64,000 bases of DNA from Eopsaltria australis. Its lineage: Eukaryota > Chordata > Aves > Passeriformes > Petroicidae. Where the stretch lies: assembly GCA_034509425.1 (NCBI GenBank), contig JAVTVJ010000447.1, positions 806,001-870,000 of the forward strand, in the 5' to 3' direction. The notes under the pieces are model-generated. The model made no database searches and was not told where the DNA came from. It saw nothing but the letters and a program-made list of their open reading frames with translations. Positions 13,862 through 27,632 of the stretch are shown piece by piece. A program made the translations under genes and the position numbers. Within the stretch, counting starts at the first letter, position 1; the number at the start of each line of letters is the position of its first letter.

Positions 13862-14942
13862 AATCCTCCACATTTCCTAAGGAGCTTTCCTTGATGCCAT
13901 GCATAAAATAACTGCCTACTGTACAATATTCTGCATTATCTGCCAGCCACCAACAAGCACAAGATGCTGAAGGAAATGAAAGTTGCAGACTGATGAAAAC
14001 TCCTGCTTTCCAATGAATAGTCAAATGGAAAGGTGTCTTCCATAAAGAGCAATTTAAATAATACAGTCCTTGAATTTTAGTCATGGGTATTCATGCATTG
14101 TAAGCTAAATCAGGTGAAGACTGAACAGAAGTATAGAACCCACATATGATTATAAAATAATCCTATTTTCTGAAGTTTGGGATTAAAAAAGAAAGATCTA
14201 CTTATATCTTGGGCTGAGAAATTATTATTCCATTCAAGTAATCGAAATAGAAGGGTGCAATTTTAATTATTATAACAGGATGTAAATGCAGCTAAATTGA
14301 AGAGTTGATTATTCACAAAATTATTGTGTCATTCTTCTACAAATAAAATGAGGCAAAATGTATTTTGTGGTTTGAAAGTTTAGGCAATACTAATGCAGTC
14401 AGTATATTTCTGATGTGAATCTCATTCAAGAGTCAAGTGAATTCCAATCAATTTTCTCACAGAATCTGCATGTACAAGTTTTAACTGGCAAATTAGATAG
14501 ATGTCATCTGTTGGCTCTTTTGGGAAATAAGAAATCCCTCCACAAGATCATCAAATTAATTTTCACCAATTGTATGAAATGATATTAAGTAATACCAGGC
14601 TATGTTTTATTTATTTGAAAGTCTGCATCGGGAACTGATGAGTCAAATCCAACAAAACAATCCCAGGAGTAATTTTTATGAAAATGTCTGTGTCAAACCA
14701 CGGAGTGAATGTGACACTTCTGAATGACTCGGGCACAGGCACCACTCACAAACAACCTCTGCCACTGATCAGGAGGCTGAGCTGGGTTTGAATTCCAGCT
14801 GAACCACAGGAAACAGAGAGATCTGGAGGTACAACCAGGAGCAACCTCCAGCTCCTTGTTGGGAAGCACCAGATTGTGTGGCCATTTGAAACCACCTGAT
14901 GAGGGAGGTCTCCACCCTCAATAAGAAATAACCAGGGGTTAT

Positions 14943-15053
14943 TTCAGCAGGTTTGGCAAGAGAAAGAAATGAAAATGGAGAAAGAAATGATGACTTTATC
15001 ATAATGGTCTTTCCAGATCATTCCTTAGGGACACTGCCATTGTCTACACAGTC
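14943..15053 (+). repeat. Dispersed duplication, copy A
   Basis: TTCAGCAGG, AAAATGGAGAAAGAAA, ATGACTTTATCAT, TTTCCAGATCATTCCT, and TGCCATTGTCTACACAGT occur in the same order and orientation as in the block at 17558-17686. The two copies are clearly related but diverged. The family is not recognised. Confidence 0.7.
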
Positions 15054-17557
15054 TTGCAGATCTTGCCTGTGAGTTTTTGCACCATAGAGAACCACTTGGA
15101 AAACTCCTGAACACTTCACTACAAATAGGTCAGAACCAGGCATTTTTGCCACCTCAATCAGAATCCTTGACTGTCTGAACAGAACAAGGGTTTCCAAGTT
15201 TCAGATGCAAACCTAACACATCTTACCAAATTACATTACTGCAAGATACACGAATCCATTTGCTAAATCAAAGTGTATCTATTCCAGAAATAGTTATATG
15301 ACATTAGAAGTTTTTTCTGTGTACAGATGGAGTGAAATTGGAGTTCTGAGAACTGCAGTAATCAGTTATAAATGAGAAGGAAACTCCACAAATAAAGACA
15401 CTGAATCTGGACTAGGTACACAAACTGTTTTCTAGTGGTGTGACTAAACCACTTGGGGACTGAATAGGATTGATTTGTTTCATGGTCATGTAACTAAAAC
15501 TGATTTTGTTTGCCCACTTTTCACATGTTAAACATCCTCTTAAAATTAACTGTTAATTATTAATATAAATTTATTTTAGTTCTTATGCCAATTGGGGACT
15601 TTCAGTCTTTTATAAACTATCTGCTTGCACTGATCTAAGAACAGACATTCAGGCAATTGTTTTTAAGGGTTTAAATAAGATGTCTTTGTACCCTCAGCAG
15701 CAGTGCTGCTGCATCATTTCACCATCCGACACTGCTCAGAGCCCTCTAAGCTCCATGCAGTGCCAAAAGGACAGCCACACCTTTTACATCATCCATAAAA
15801 ACCATGATTCCCTAAGGGTTTGCAGGTGAGGAATGTCAAACCTGCTTCCAAGGGACCCTGAGTGCAGGGAACTGCCCACAGGACTGGGCTCAAAGGGACA
15901 GAGAGGAGGAGAAGGTGAGAGAGGGGGCAGGAAGGGGAGGGAGAACCAAGTGGTGTCACGAGAGAAACACCCAGTGGGCTGTGAGCATCTTCCAAGGCTT
16001 CACTTCACTTGTTCTGCTTCTACTTTCTGCCTTTCCCACACAGAAAAATGATATTCACTGTGAACATAATGATTGCACGTCGAGAGCTAAGTATAAGTAA
16101 ACATTTAAAGGTTTTTTTTTCCTAAAGATACAGCTAAAATCACACAAACAGTGCAATAACTGGGAAAACAAGAGCTGAAAGAAGAAATTCTAAAATACAG
16201 TTAATCCAAGTGTTGCTATTTTTTGCAAAAATATTGGGCGTACAGCACTTAAAGAGAGTTGCTCAAATAACTTCATTGCTTTTCTGCCAGAATATTCTAA
16301 AGGGGAATGACAAATAAACCACCTTTAAAATAGTATTTATCTGTGACAACACATAATAAGTAGCAGCAAACACAGTCTTCCTCTTACCAATTATATTACT
16401 GTAGCCTAAATTCTTCCAGGAGATGTGACTGCTGAAGCTAAAATAGATTGCTTTAAAATAATCTGTGCATATAGTTATTAATTCTTATGCAGGAAATTAA
16501 ATATCTGTGCTGAGTTATTTGTTCAATAGCCTGTGATATACAATCCATCTGTACATGGCTAAATAAATCACAAAATTCCAACTTCAATGAAAATATATAG
16601 ATATAAATATACATAAAAATATGTGTATAAAACACCTTGTATAGATAGACAGAATACTGGTTGCTAAATAGAGACTTAGTTCAGAGACAGATTTGATATT
16701 TTAGTCTTATCCTCCTGCATAAGGCCTAGGAAGATAAATTTGATGCCATCTTCAGCTGGATTTAGAAAGACTCAAAGAATTGTTCTGGCATAACCCTTAA
16801 AGCTTAACTGTGTGTAACATCTTCATATTCTTCACTTTGGCAAAAGTTACTTCTGCTTGCGTGGATTTAGTGACACAGCAAAATGTCACTGATTCTTCTG
16901 CTTGTGTAAAGATCCAACGTTTCAGAGAGAAAATGTGGCTGTGCTGGAGTCAGAATGAATTTTGCAGTATTTAAGTTTTATTCCTTGCATTTGCAAGTTA
17001 GGGCTGAAGACAAATGGCTGAGGTTCTGACTAAGCCCTGGATCGAGGGGAAAAAGAAAGAGGCCCTGATGGAATTTGCAAATACTTCAGAACATTATACC
17101 TTAGGCAGAGAAAGGAGTGGGTCCATTGGTAAAAAGATGTATCTGAGGAAACAAGTTTAAGCTCATTTAAGCTCACTGCATTTTTTCTAATGATTTTAAA
17201 TGATTTATCCTAAATATGTTTTGGGTTCAACTGTATGATCTTAAAAAATTTCTGGCTATGTATGACCCCAGAGGTGTGAAAAGCCACATCACCTTTCTCA
17301 AACAATTCCAGTAAGAAAAAACTGTGTACATCAGAAAGGCCAAAACATTTTGGTTTGACGTACTCAGGGCAAACTTCCTCAATTTTGCATGGTGAAATGA
17401 TACTCCTTTCCACTACACCCACAATCAGCATGAATCAGTTTAAAAGAGGCTACACACAACCAGATTTTTGGAGGGGGTCAACTGAAACCCAGCTGAAACA
17501 GTTTGAGATTTTTGCACATCTCCACGTATGAGCTCCATATTCAGCTGCCACTGAGCA

Positions 17558-17686
17558 TCAGGTTCAGCAGGAGAAAGAAGTTAAAATGGAGAAAGAAAGA
17601 ATGACTTTCTCATCACAGTCCTTCCAGATCATTCCTGAAGAACACTGAAGCTTTTACTGCCATTGTCTGTACAGTACTTCCCTGCT
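17558..17686 (+). repeat. Dispersed duplication, copy B
   Basis: Partner of the block at 14943-15053: TTCAGCAGGAGAAAGAAG, AAAATGGAGAAAGAAAG, CTTCCAGATCATTCCT, ACTGCCATTGTCTGTACAGT. It lacks about 10 bp near the left end and carries about 11 extra bases before TGCCATTGTCT. Confidence 0.7.
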
Positions 17687-18215
17687 CTATCATTAAATGG
17701 GTGGATCAATCATCACAGATCCTGAATTCACTGAAAAAATATTGGTTAGTGGAGCGGTGCCAGCTCAGGAAAAAATGGCCCATTGACTTCTCCCTCTCAG
17801 TGACAAAGGGAAATGTTCTTTCAGTAAAAGGCAGAATTGATGGCCTTTTCTTGTTGATTATAAAGGTCAAAAGGCTGAAGGAAAAATACAGCAACTGGAC
17901 AGAGAAAAACTATCTTTGCTGAAGATTCCATGAACTGCCAGTGGCAACAAATGTTTTGCTTTAGTTTCCATCAACACCCTCACTGAAGTTCACTGACCAC
18001 CTCTCCCATCCTATTCACCCCATAACCATAAAAATGTAATAATGGAGCTGACTCACCTCTTGCTACAAATACAATTCTAAGTTTGAGAGCCTCATTCTGG
18101 ATCCTTTGGCTCAATAAAACATCCGCAGCTCAGTTCCACACACCAGTGCTGAGGAGCAGAAGCAGGAAGCACATTTCGCAGTCTGACAAGCTGGGATTTG
18201 CTACTGGGGTGGATA

Positions 18216-18487
18216 TATGGAGTCACAAAATGGCCTGGGTTGGAAGGGATCTTAAGGATGAGCCAGTGCCACACCCTGCCATGGGCAGGGACACCTTCCA
18301 CCATCCCAGGTTGCTCCAAGCCCTGTCCAACCTGGCCTTGGGCACTTCCAGGGATCCAGGGGCAGCCACAGCTTCTCTGGGCACCCTGTGCCAGGGCCTC
18401 CCCACCCCCACAGGGAAGGATTTCATCCTACTATCCAATTTATATCTACCCTCCTTCAGCTTAAAGCCCTTTCCCCTTGTCCTCTCA
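18216..18487 (-). mobile_element. CR1 3' fragment (antisense)
   Basis: The reverse complement of a CR1 3' end starts with a degraded tail at TCACAAAATGG and continues GGGTTGGAAGGGATCTT, GGGCAGGGACACCTTCCACC, CTTCTCTGGGCACCCTGTG, and TTTCCCCTTGTCCTC. CR1 similarity fades after about 18487. The 168-codon open frame crossing it is repeat-derived. Confidence 0.93.
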
Positions 18488-19869
18488 AAATGTACATTGT
18501 CTTCCTCTTACTTTGAGACCATTTATTTTGGCCTCCTTTTTCCACATTGGAGAAGGCCTCACAGAGCAGCAGTACACACATACTGGTAAACCATCTAAGA
18601 TTACATATTTTCTAAAATGTGTTGTGGAGCTTTTATCAGTTGTTCCCTTTCCCATCCAGCTGCTTGTTCTCTCTCCAGTGCTAGCCCTGTTCCATCCCAG
18701 CCAGGCCTCCTGGGAGCACAGAGACCAATCTTCTTAGGCAAATCAGTTCATGTGCAACTCCAGGCACGTGCTAATTTGAGCTGATTTATCGATGCCAGCA
18801 TCCCACCCAGTGTGTGGCAGCAGCTGCCCTGCTTTAAAGGATTCATAATCTGCCAGTGGGGGTAAACAACTCTGCATCCTGACATCCCTTCCCTGCTCCA
18901 GGCGTTTTCTCCTGCGCCAGTTCTTGGGCTCCCTAATCTCAAGGACCACAACTGTGTCTAGCCTGGAGAAGAATCTCCTGGGGGAGCTTGGAAAGTCTGT
19001 TTGCACTCATCTCCCACTTCCCCAGCACCCACACAGGGTCAGGCACAACCGAGCCCCTTGTGTTTGAACAACTCTTCTATTCAGTTTTCTTCCCTTGGGA
19101 GTTCACAGCTTGAGTAAGAGCTTATCTTTCATCTGGATGAAAAGAATTCCATCTGAATTTAGCAGCTTTTCTTGTACTAGGGGGTTTGATCCAAAAACCT
19201 ATGGCAGCTTTTCCAGCTTTTTCAAAGTGATTTGGATTAGGCTTTTAGCAACAGGATTTTCTTCTGATGAACATAATTGTCCCACAGAGGCTGATAAGGT
19301 GCAGGCAGCCAAATTGTCCCAGGCTGTCCCTGCCACTCACAAGTTAAGCTAGGTGGCCCTGTGAGTACATCTAAGAGAAAGACAAGTGTAATGCATCATG
19401 CTTTCCAAGTGCTGTGATATTGCAACCTACAGAAGGGTTATTTGATTCACCCTGGGTGAAAAAAAACAGTCACTGATTCAGAGTGTTCTGTTCCAGTAAT
19501 TTCTTTTAGTAACCTCTTGATTCCACTAGATTGCAGGAACCCCTAAGTAGAAACCAAGGATTCATTCAGCTTGTGCCATTCAGCCTTATTCTAAAATCCA
19601 TCTGTGTTTATGAGTATTATCCTGGTGATAAATCATCCCTAAAAGTTACTGTACAATGTACAGGTAAGTCTCAATCCAAAGACAATTTTTGAAGAGACTT
19701 ACACATTCAAACACTTTGCTTTACACCAAAACACTTCAGGAAGATCAGCTGGCTGCTGGTTCTCTTGGCATATGTAGCAAAAGAGAGAAAAGCACATTAA
19801 ACTTCCTATTCATGCACAGGATGGCTTCCAGTCTTAACATTTGGATGCTTCAGCCCACAGCTCTGCATC

Positions 19870-20118
19870 ATGGAATAATCAGAGAATCACTGAATGGTTT
19901 GGGTTGGAAGGGGCCTAAAAGCCCACCCAGTTCCAACCCACTGCCATGGGCAGGGACACCTTCCACTATCCCAGATTGCTCCAAAACCCATCCAACCTGG
20001 CCTTGAAAATTTCCAGAGATGAGGCAGTCACAGCTTCTCTGGGCAACCTGTGCCAGGGCCTCACCACCCTCACAGTAAAGATTTTTTCCCAATCCCTCTT
20101 TCAGTTTAAACTGAAACC
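19870..20118 (-). mobile_element. CR1 3' fragment (antisense)
   Basis: The antisense CR1 3' end starts with a degraded ATCAGAGAATCACTGAATGG tail and runs through GGGACACCTTCCACTATCCC and CTTCTCTGGGCAACCTGTG to TTTCAGTTTAAACTGAAACC. It is of similar age to the copy 1.4 kb to the left and in the same orientation. Confidence 0.92.
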
Positions 20119-20262
20119 TTGTATCAGTGACTTCTGTACATAGTCAATTTATTAAAGATTATGGTAGCCATTAGAATAAAAGAAACCATGCAAGCATAAC
20201 TAATTTTTAAAGAAGAAATGTTTTTTTCCCCTAAAATGAATTCTACTTATTTCTAAAATGAA

Positions 20263-20320
20263 AAAAAAAAAAACAAAAAAACCAACCAAACAAACAGAAA
20301 AACCAACCAAAAAACCAATG
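20263..20320 (+). repeat. A-rich AAAC/AACC low-complexity run
   Basis: A run of 12 A followed by irregular AACC and AAAC units, just downstream of an antisense CR1 fragment. Confidence 0.9.
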
Positions 20321-20691
20321 AGACTACAATTAGATTATTCAGCCACAGGACAGAGAGGATCTAGATTATAAATGTTCAGTCCTTTCAAGGGACATGTATT
20401 CCCTTTGGATTTTGCTCCACTAAATTTCCTTCAAATGTGAAATCTACTTCGAAGAGACCCTGGCACTAGAGAACACCAGGAAATGTGCAAGGTTGGAAGT
20501 ATTATATATCCCTCAGACATTACTGGGGGAAAGTATCAGTAAGTAATGGCACAAATTCCTTCAACAGTTTGATAAGGGGATTACAAATCAAAGAGTAACC
20601 ATGGCTTCTTCCGAAGAGGAGGAAAGCTGAGTGTGCTGAGGACATCTGAAAATCAATCCTGTCATATCCTACTTCACAGAGCTCTCCATCG

Positions 20692-20714
20692 ATTCACACT
20701 TCATAAGTGTGAAT
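20692..20714 (+). repeat. Perfect 10-bp inverted repeat
   Basis: ATTCACACTT and AAGTGTGAAT are exact reverse complements separated by three bases. No function is evident. Confidence 0.8.
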
Positions 20715-23700
20715 TCATCAATTCACCATAAGACCCCTGTGATTCTTTATTGAATCCCAGGCATTGTGACCAGATTTTTGCAGGTGTCTGTCTAATGGGG
20801 CACAGCTGAAGAGATTTTTCAGAAGTATCTGCATCTTGCTGATGATAGAAGTAGCAATATTACAGTACCTGACAAACATGGATATCTATCTTCTTTTGGC
20901 CATCTTTCTAGATCCCTATTCTTTCCATTTTCAGGCACCCAAACCTGTTGACAATTCATCTCCTTTGAAATTTCAAATAGAAAACAACATAATAGACAAT
21001 ATCACTGTGTGCTGTAACTACAAAGATCCAGGCACAGACCTAAATCCCATTCACCCTGAAGTTTAGGTCACCCAGACCAACCAGAGCATAAATTGCATGG
21101 CACAAACTCTGCTGTCCTGCTTATCTGGGAAGTAGAACTTTCAATTTCTGGCCCAAAGAAGATAAAAAAAGATAAAAAATATTTAAAAGATAAAAAACAC
21201 AGGGAAAAAAAAAAAAAAAAAGCCCCAAAGCAAAGCAAACCACACTTCAAATTATCTTAACTGTAGAAGAAAACATTGTCAATTTACAATTACATAAGAT
21301 GTCATGCAAAACACAAGTGATATTGAAGGCAAACTGCTTGGGCATTTTCAGATTTTCCTGGGCATCCTTTCTCCAAAACAAATAGCTGTGGATTTCCTAC
21401 TTCCACGACTTCAGGCACTGCTGGTATCTATGTCAGCAGTAGAAGGTTGCTTTTATCTTTTCTTTTGCAGAAGCAGGACCATATAAAAATCACTTTTAAA
21501 AAGAACCCTACCACATCAAGTGTGATTCCATCTTGCCAATATATCAGCTGGTGGAGCTCATCCAACCTGAGGGAGCATGTAAGAACTAAGCCAGGCCAAG
21601 CAGTAGCTGGCACAGTTTTCTACCCTCCAGAGCAAGGATTAAGCAAGGACCAAGTTTTTGAACTCCTCAAGTTTCCAATTTGGCTGCAGCTCTGCTTGCT
21701 GGGCAGAAAAACTGTGCCTGGCCCCTCAGAAATGTTTAAAACCACTTCCATTAACTGTCCCTGCGGTTTGATTAGTGGTATTTAAAGGTCTTTTGTACTT
21801 TTACAAACTTAAAAAATATGTTCTCAAATTGAGATGAAAATTATACAAACCCACCAGATCTATTGCACGTTCCAAATACTCTGTGACATTGTAAAGATTA
21901 GACAAAGATCTGTGTGCTAGGCTGGAAACTGAAAAACTTCAGTCTTAGGAAAGCTCACGTCTGATCCTAAAAGCTAAAACCCTCACCTATACTTGAATCT
22001 ACATTCAGAGGGTGAGACATTTCCCTATACACCAAATACACTGAGTTTTGCACTAAAACGTCGAGAACCCCAGCGAAAAGTCATGGAAGAGAGGGAAGAG
22101 TTAAGTGCAGCTCAATAAATACAATTATCCCCAGCAGGAGGAAAGCAGGACCACACATCACCTTGCCCAACACCAGCTCCTGATCCCAGAATGGCTCAGT
22201 TTCAGTCAGAGCTGCTGGTGACGCACATTAATAAGGAGATGAATGAGTTGGCTGATGTTAATGGGTTGGCTTGTTTGTCAGCATGAATGCCTCGTAAGAT
22301 TAAAAGATCTCATCCCCACTAAAGGCAGGAACTTTGTTATTATGAGGTACAGAAAGCACATGAGTTCCCTTTCATTTTAATATAATACTCAGTTAATTCA
22401 AAATGAAGGATTCAGTTGATATGCACACAGTTCAGCTTTTGATGTGCTGTTGAACATTATCTTCTGCTGTTGTTCATTTCTTCTTTTGTTGTGCAAAGAA
22501 TGAATCCTGTATATCTGCCCAACCCTGCTCATCTTTCTAGTCTTCTCTTTTTCTGTTCTTTTTTTTTTTTTAATTCTATCACACATATTTAAAGTGATTA
22601 TTTAAAAAAAAAATACAAATCTTACACTCCCTCCCCCCAAAGCTTTCATTTGCTCTCATATCACTCTGTTTCCTTTCTTGCATTAACATCAAACAGTTCG
22701 GCTGTGAAGACAGTGGCTCATCAGAATCACTTGGAGTAATTTCAATTTCACACTGATCACGCAGATCTGAAACCTCTCCAAGCAGAGAGTTTCATCATAA
22801 GAGAAAATTTGGTCTCCTGTTGGGGTTGTTGATATTTCAGCTCTGTCTCTTGTTAGCTCTAGGAATAGATGTGTCACGGGAGCTTACCTACAAAATTGAA
22901 TTGATTGCAACAATGATTCAGGATTAAACAAGATTATTGTATTTCCTTCCAAGTAGAATTGGTGCTGCGTTTTTTTTTCCTTTTTTCCCCCCCTCTCTTC
23001 ACTTGTGTTTTGAATCCCAGCCATTTTGAACAGTATAAAATCAGTTCCTGGTTTGGTCCTGCCTTTCCACTGCTTCTTTTGCCCCTTTCTGATGTTGTTT
23101 TTCTGTTATTAATTCTCTTGCAGCTGCACCTGGGGTCTTCAATCATGACCATGGGAGTGGTGATGACAGGCAGTGCACAGGTTGTGAACAGCATCCCCAC
23201 AGCTCTCCAAAACAAAAACAAAGGGACAGAAAACAGAGCAGAAAGACAAAAAGGCATTTCTGGAGATCTATGAATGGGTCCCAGCTCTTCTGAACTTTCT
23301 GGTCATGCTCTGTTCATGATTTTTCACTGTATTATCAGCCATACACAGATTTGAAAATGTCTTTTGCAGTCTGTGAGATCACTGACAGAGGTGAAACCCT
23401 TTTTTTGCACATTTGGAGCCATTATAGGAATAAAATTTTTTAGTTACACACAAAACACAATAAGGCAACTAAATTTTATGATAAGAAAATATTTACTCCT
23501 TTCAACTAATTCTGTAAAACTACCCCAAACAAATTCAAGATATTGATTGTGAAGTCATTCTTCTGAGATTTTCTTCATCATGGAAGAATATTAAATGCTT
23601 TAGGTGTTGTGTACACAAATTCAACGTTTCTTCAGATTTTTCAGAAGTACTTTTGGTTAACTTAAGACACTTTGGACGTGTGTTCAAAAAGGCACATGTT

Positions 23701-26007
23701 AGATACAATGGTAATGAATGATCTGAAAAAGATAGTGATGTTTAAGTCACCAGAAAGGTGGATTTTTTTTAAAGCAATCTCAACAATTATATTTTTTAAA
23801 AAAGAAGAGAATCCTGGATACCATGCATGAATATTAATCTCTCTTCTGAATAATAGGTCTAGCCTATAATTTAGGTGCCACTTCCATGGCCTGTGCAAAG
23901 GAAAAGGCAAATTTTGATGACTTCCAGTGGTCCCTCCCAGGCTGCGTGACTCAGGGTCTTGGATGCTGAGTTCATTCTTCAGCTCTTACTCAGAAAAGAT
24001 AATTATCTCCACTTTCTCCAGCTCAGAATGTAATGCACTCAGCCAGGGTGCAGAATAAATGCCTGATTTTCCCAGAGAGGATTCAGAACCTGATCTTTCT
24101 CCAGGAGAATGCACCGCACCAGATTATAAATATTCCTGGATGAAAAGTGGAAAGGATATCCCTGACCCCTTCCTTTTGGGTTTGTTTCATTTCATATAAT
24201 GCAATTAAAGATTAGACTGGAGGGAGAAAGAGAGTTTAAATCTCCAGCCTAGTTGGTTCATGACTTCATCTGAGAAAATTCTTATTTGTGTTTTCTACTC
24301 CAGGGAACTTTACAGTATTTTAAACAGTAGGGAGGTAAGAATAAAGAGAACAAGGACAACTGTATTCTAATTTAAATCTTCAGACTTTTTCTCACATCTC
24401 TGCTGTATTTTTTTTTCTTTTTTGTGAAATATGGCTAAATTCAGCCCCAAACATACTCTAAATCAGAACTTTATCTTTCCTGATATCCCTAATTTAGAAT
24501 ATGTCTACTTATATTGTGTTACAGCACATTTTTTTAATATGTGCTCTTCTTCATATTACCAAAATAATTTTCCAGCAACAATATTCTTAACAACTAACTT
24601 TCAAAAGGCATCTCAGCATTATCTGATTTCCCATTGAAAGACTGTTATGATACTTAACAATGAGGTGAAAAGGAATATATTTTTATATGTATTTGTTATG
24701 TATAACGTGAAATATTGACATTTCTAACCTTTAATCTTTAAAGACAGATAAAATAAGGAAGAAGATATATCAGCTTAGGCTGCAGACTGAGAGATATTTG
24801 TCCTATAAAAAACAGCAGAAAACACACAGGGAACCGTATGTTGTTTCCAAGGGGTAAAGTAAGCAGCGCTTTAAATGCTGGCATAAAGCTCTCTTCTTTT
24901 TAATTTTCACACTCCTCTCATCTTTTAGAAAATATTGCACTAGGAAATGCTGGACTTACTTAAAAAAAACATTGCAGTAGTGCTAATCCTGGCCTCCTTA
25001 GCTGCGGAAAGGCTTGAAAAAGCAAAACTCTTCTCACAAGATGGAACATGCTTTACTCATCTATTTGCTCATCAAGCTTAATTTATCCTTCAGTGGAAGA
25101 GTTGATACAAAGTTCATTTTCATCTCAAAACAATCTTGACAGGCAGGAAAAATCACAATAAGGTTGTTTTTTTTTTTAATTCTCCTGTTTCTTATTTAAG
25201 ATAAAATATTTTGATGTTTTTGTCATCATATTTAACTCCTTATTTTCATTAAATGCTAGTCCCTCACCCACCTTTGCATTCCCTAATATTCTCTCTCCTA
25301 ATGCATGTAGATTAGGATTCACATCTCCTGACTTTTTAGACCTTCACACCTGAGCAAGACACCTCAGGGTCCTTCTTTTTTTCTGTCAAAGGCAAAAATA
25401 ACTATTTTAGTGTGGTTTTCTTACCCAAAGGTAGTTGTCTGCTTTAGGATGCAACTAGCAGCACCCTACAGTCACTTGCTGCTTTTCTTTTACTAAAACA
25501 GGAGCCTTCAGTGACTCACTGTAAAAATTTGAATAAATGCACTGAAGAGTCTGTTTGGTCAGACAACCCTCAAACCATCATCCCTGAATTCTGACTTGGA
25601 CAATGCTCAGGTAATCCTACAAAACTTTGGAGAATATCTGAACCTATCAACAGCCTCCTTTCCCCAAAATACCACAGGGCTTGTTTGTGAGAAGGACAAA
25701 ATCTCCTCAGAACCAATCCCAGTGATGCCAACAATTGTTCACCTCCCCCAGGAACACGAGACAACAGCAGCCACCTCCTTCCCACGGTGCACAGGAATAG
25801 CCAGAACTTTCCACAAGAGGACAAATCAGCCCCCAAGCACAGCACAGGGAGGGAATTCTCTGCAGAGCCTCTCATTTTTCCCAGTGTTATTTATTACTCC
25901 TCATTTTACATCAGTTTAGTTGGAGGATGTAGTTCTCTCAAATTGCTTTACACAGACATATAAACTATTTTCACCCATTCCCACTTCTTTCCACAAAAAA
26001 AACCCTC

Positions 26008-26112
26008 AGGTGGCACTTGGGGACATGGTTTTGTGGTGGATTTGGCAGTGCCAGGTTAATGGTTGGACTTAATTACCTTAGAGGGCTTTTCCAGCCTAAA
26101 TTAATCTATGAA
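26008..26112 (+). mobile_element. CR1 3'-end fragment
   Basis: CR1 3' sequence in sense orientation: GGTGGCACTTGGGGACATGG, TTTGGCAGTGCCAGGTTAATGG, GGGCTTTTCCAGCCT, then a degraded TCTATGAA tail. It is the same subfamily type as the 31556-31829 copy. Confidence 0.88.
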
Positions 26113-27569
26113 CGTGACTCATATTTAAAAGCCTGGCTGTAAGAATATGGGGGTTTATTTCAAATTTATTTATTTTATTTTTATTCCCTGTATTTTATTT
26201 TTATTGTATCCAACAAAAAGCTGAGCAGAACAGTATCCTGCCCTCAAGACTCGCTCCTGTTCCATGGCCACTGACAAGGGCAAGATTTTCATTATTATGC
26301 AGAACACAAACCAACCAGAAGGGTCCTTCCCATGGTCAAAAGTAGGAGCTGCAAATTGCAGGGGAATGCAAAGAGCAACTGTTTAATGGAAACTTAAAGC
26401 TGTAATAGCAGGCCATGAAACTTCTTCCAGCATAACTAGAATTTTGTTGTCACACAAAATTGCCCAAACAATTATGACACCGTCAAGACAAGTGGTGCTG
26501 TCAGAGTAGGACTGAAAATTTAGTGGTTTTTACTTTTCCACTCATGACAGTCATTGATTTTTTTCCCTCTTATCAGCTTCTCTAGCGACCTATTTATTAG
26601 ATAAACAAGATTCATCTCCTTTAACTTTTTTTTTCTTTTAATTGCCTGTGATTATTAGAAAAGCACTTGTTTTCAGTCACTGTTTGAGCAGTCTCTTAGC
26701 TAAACACTGTGGTTAACCCTCTTTATATCGCAGTAATTTTCCACGTGTCAGAAATGTCAATAAAACACAAACAGGTAGCTATAAGCTTCTGTCTATTTTA
26801 TCACATGCTGTATCCACACACTGCAAAAGATGTTTTTCCTTGGAAGGGCTGATAAGTTGCTGACATTTAAAGAGGAGGTTGTGTGGTCTAAGAGGGATGT
26901 GCTTTCAAATTGGAAATGTTGGTAACTGAGACCTCTGAAGAGATGGAAGGAGTTTATGTGCTCGCAGATTGTCTGTTGCCATTAGAAAAAGATTTTATTT
27001 TATCTAAACGTATCTAAATACAGCAGATAATTCCTTCAGGATCTCATCTAAAACATTCATTCTTTCTTTGAGCCAGCAAAGGTGTTATTAAATTTTTCAA
27101 CTGAAACTGAAGGTGACTTAAATATCTTTATAGACACAATTCCTAGAAATTAAATATCAAATAGTTTGCATTGTCAAATGATCTGCAAAACTCAGAGGCA
27201 GGAGTTGTGAGATGTAGAAGATCTTTTGGAAGAGTTTGAAAGGCTAAGGGGCACCAGGAGGCTTTGGGGTTGTTGGAGTGAAGGGGCACATGGCTGGGAG
27301 GGAGGGATTTGACAAATGCATCATGCTTTTCACACCTCCTGCCCACATGTGACACTGCAGCAGTGCTGAGCAGGGGTTTTACACTGCTCATCCTCACAAA
27401 AACTCCACCTGCATGAACTGCACCTCAGGCAGGTCCTTCAGAGCCTCCACAGCCCCTGACACCACTGGTGAGTTATGACCCAAAGCGTGGAAGCCTTGGG
27501 CAAGTATTCAAAAATTCTCCTCAAGATCCTGGTCATAAACACCCCCAGACTAAACTGTCACAGCCCAAG

Positions 27570-27632
27570 AAATATAAAAATAACAATAAAAACAACAACA
27601 ATAACAACAGCAGCGACAATAATAATATAAAC
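27570..27632 (+). repeat. AAC/AAT trinucleotide-rich run
   Basis: Imperfect AAC and AAT units (AACAACAACAATAACAACAG, AATAATAATAT) give spurious Asn-rich and Leu/Val-rich frames. Confidence 0.9.

Larger units (their letters stand above)
9759..18215. other. Intergenic sequence
   Basis: Contains the MIR-like fragment at 12400, the AT microsatellite at 13841, the dispersed duplication pair and a GA-rich stretch at 15895-15950. No gene was seen. Confidence 0.6.
20119..26007. other. Intergenic sequence, repeat-poor
   Basis: Nearly free of CR1. Holds the A-rich run at 20263, the small inverted repeat at 20692, an A run near 21207 and T runs near 22559 and 22967. Paired open frames on opposite strands (for example 22934-23273 and 25570-25919) have no recognisable product. 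Confidence 0.6.

Noticed and set aside
15895..15950. GA-rich stretch considered as a CpG-island promoter or quadruplex
   Set aside because: Few CpGs and imperfect G tracts; it is a simple purine-rich stretch without an adjacent gene.
18488..18590. Extension of the antisense CR1 copy to about 18590
   Set aside because: Sequence after TTGTCCTC no longer follows the CR1 order, so the element was ended at 18487.
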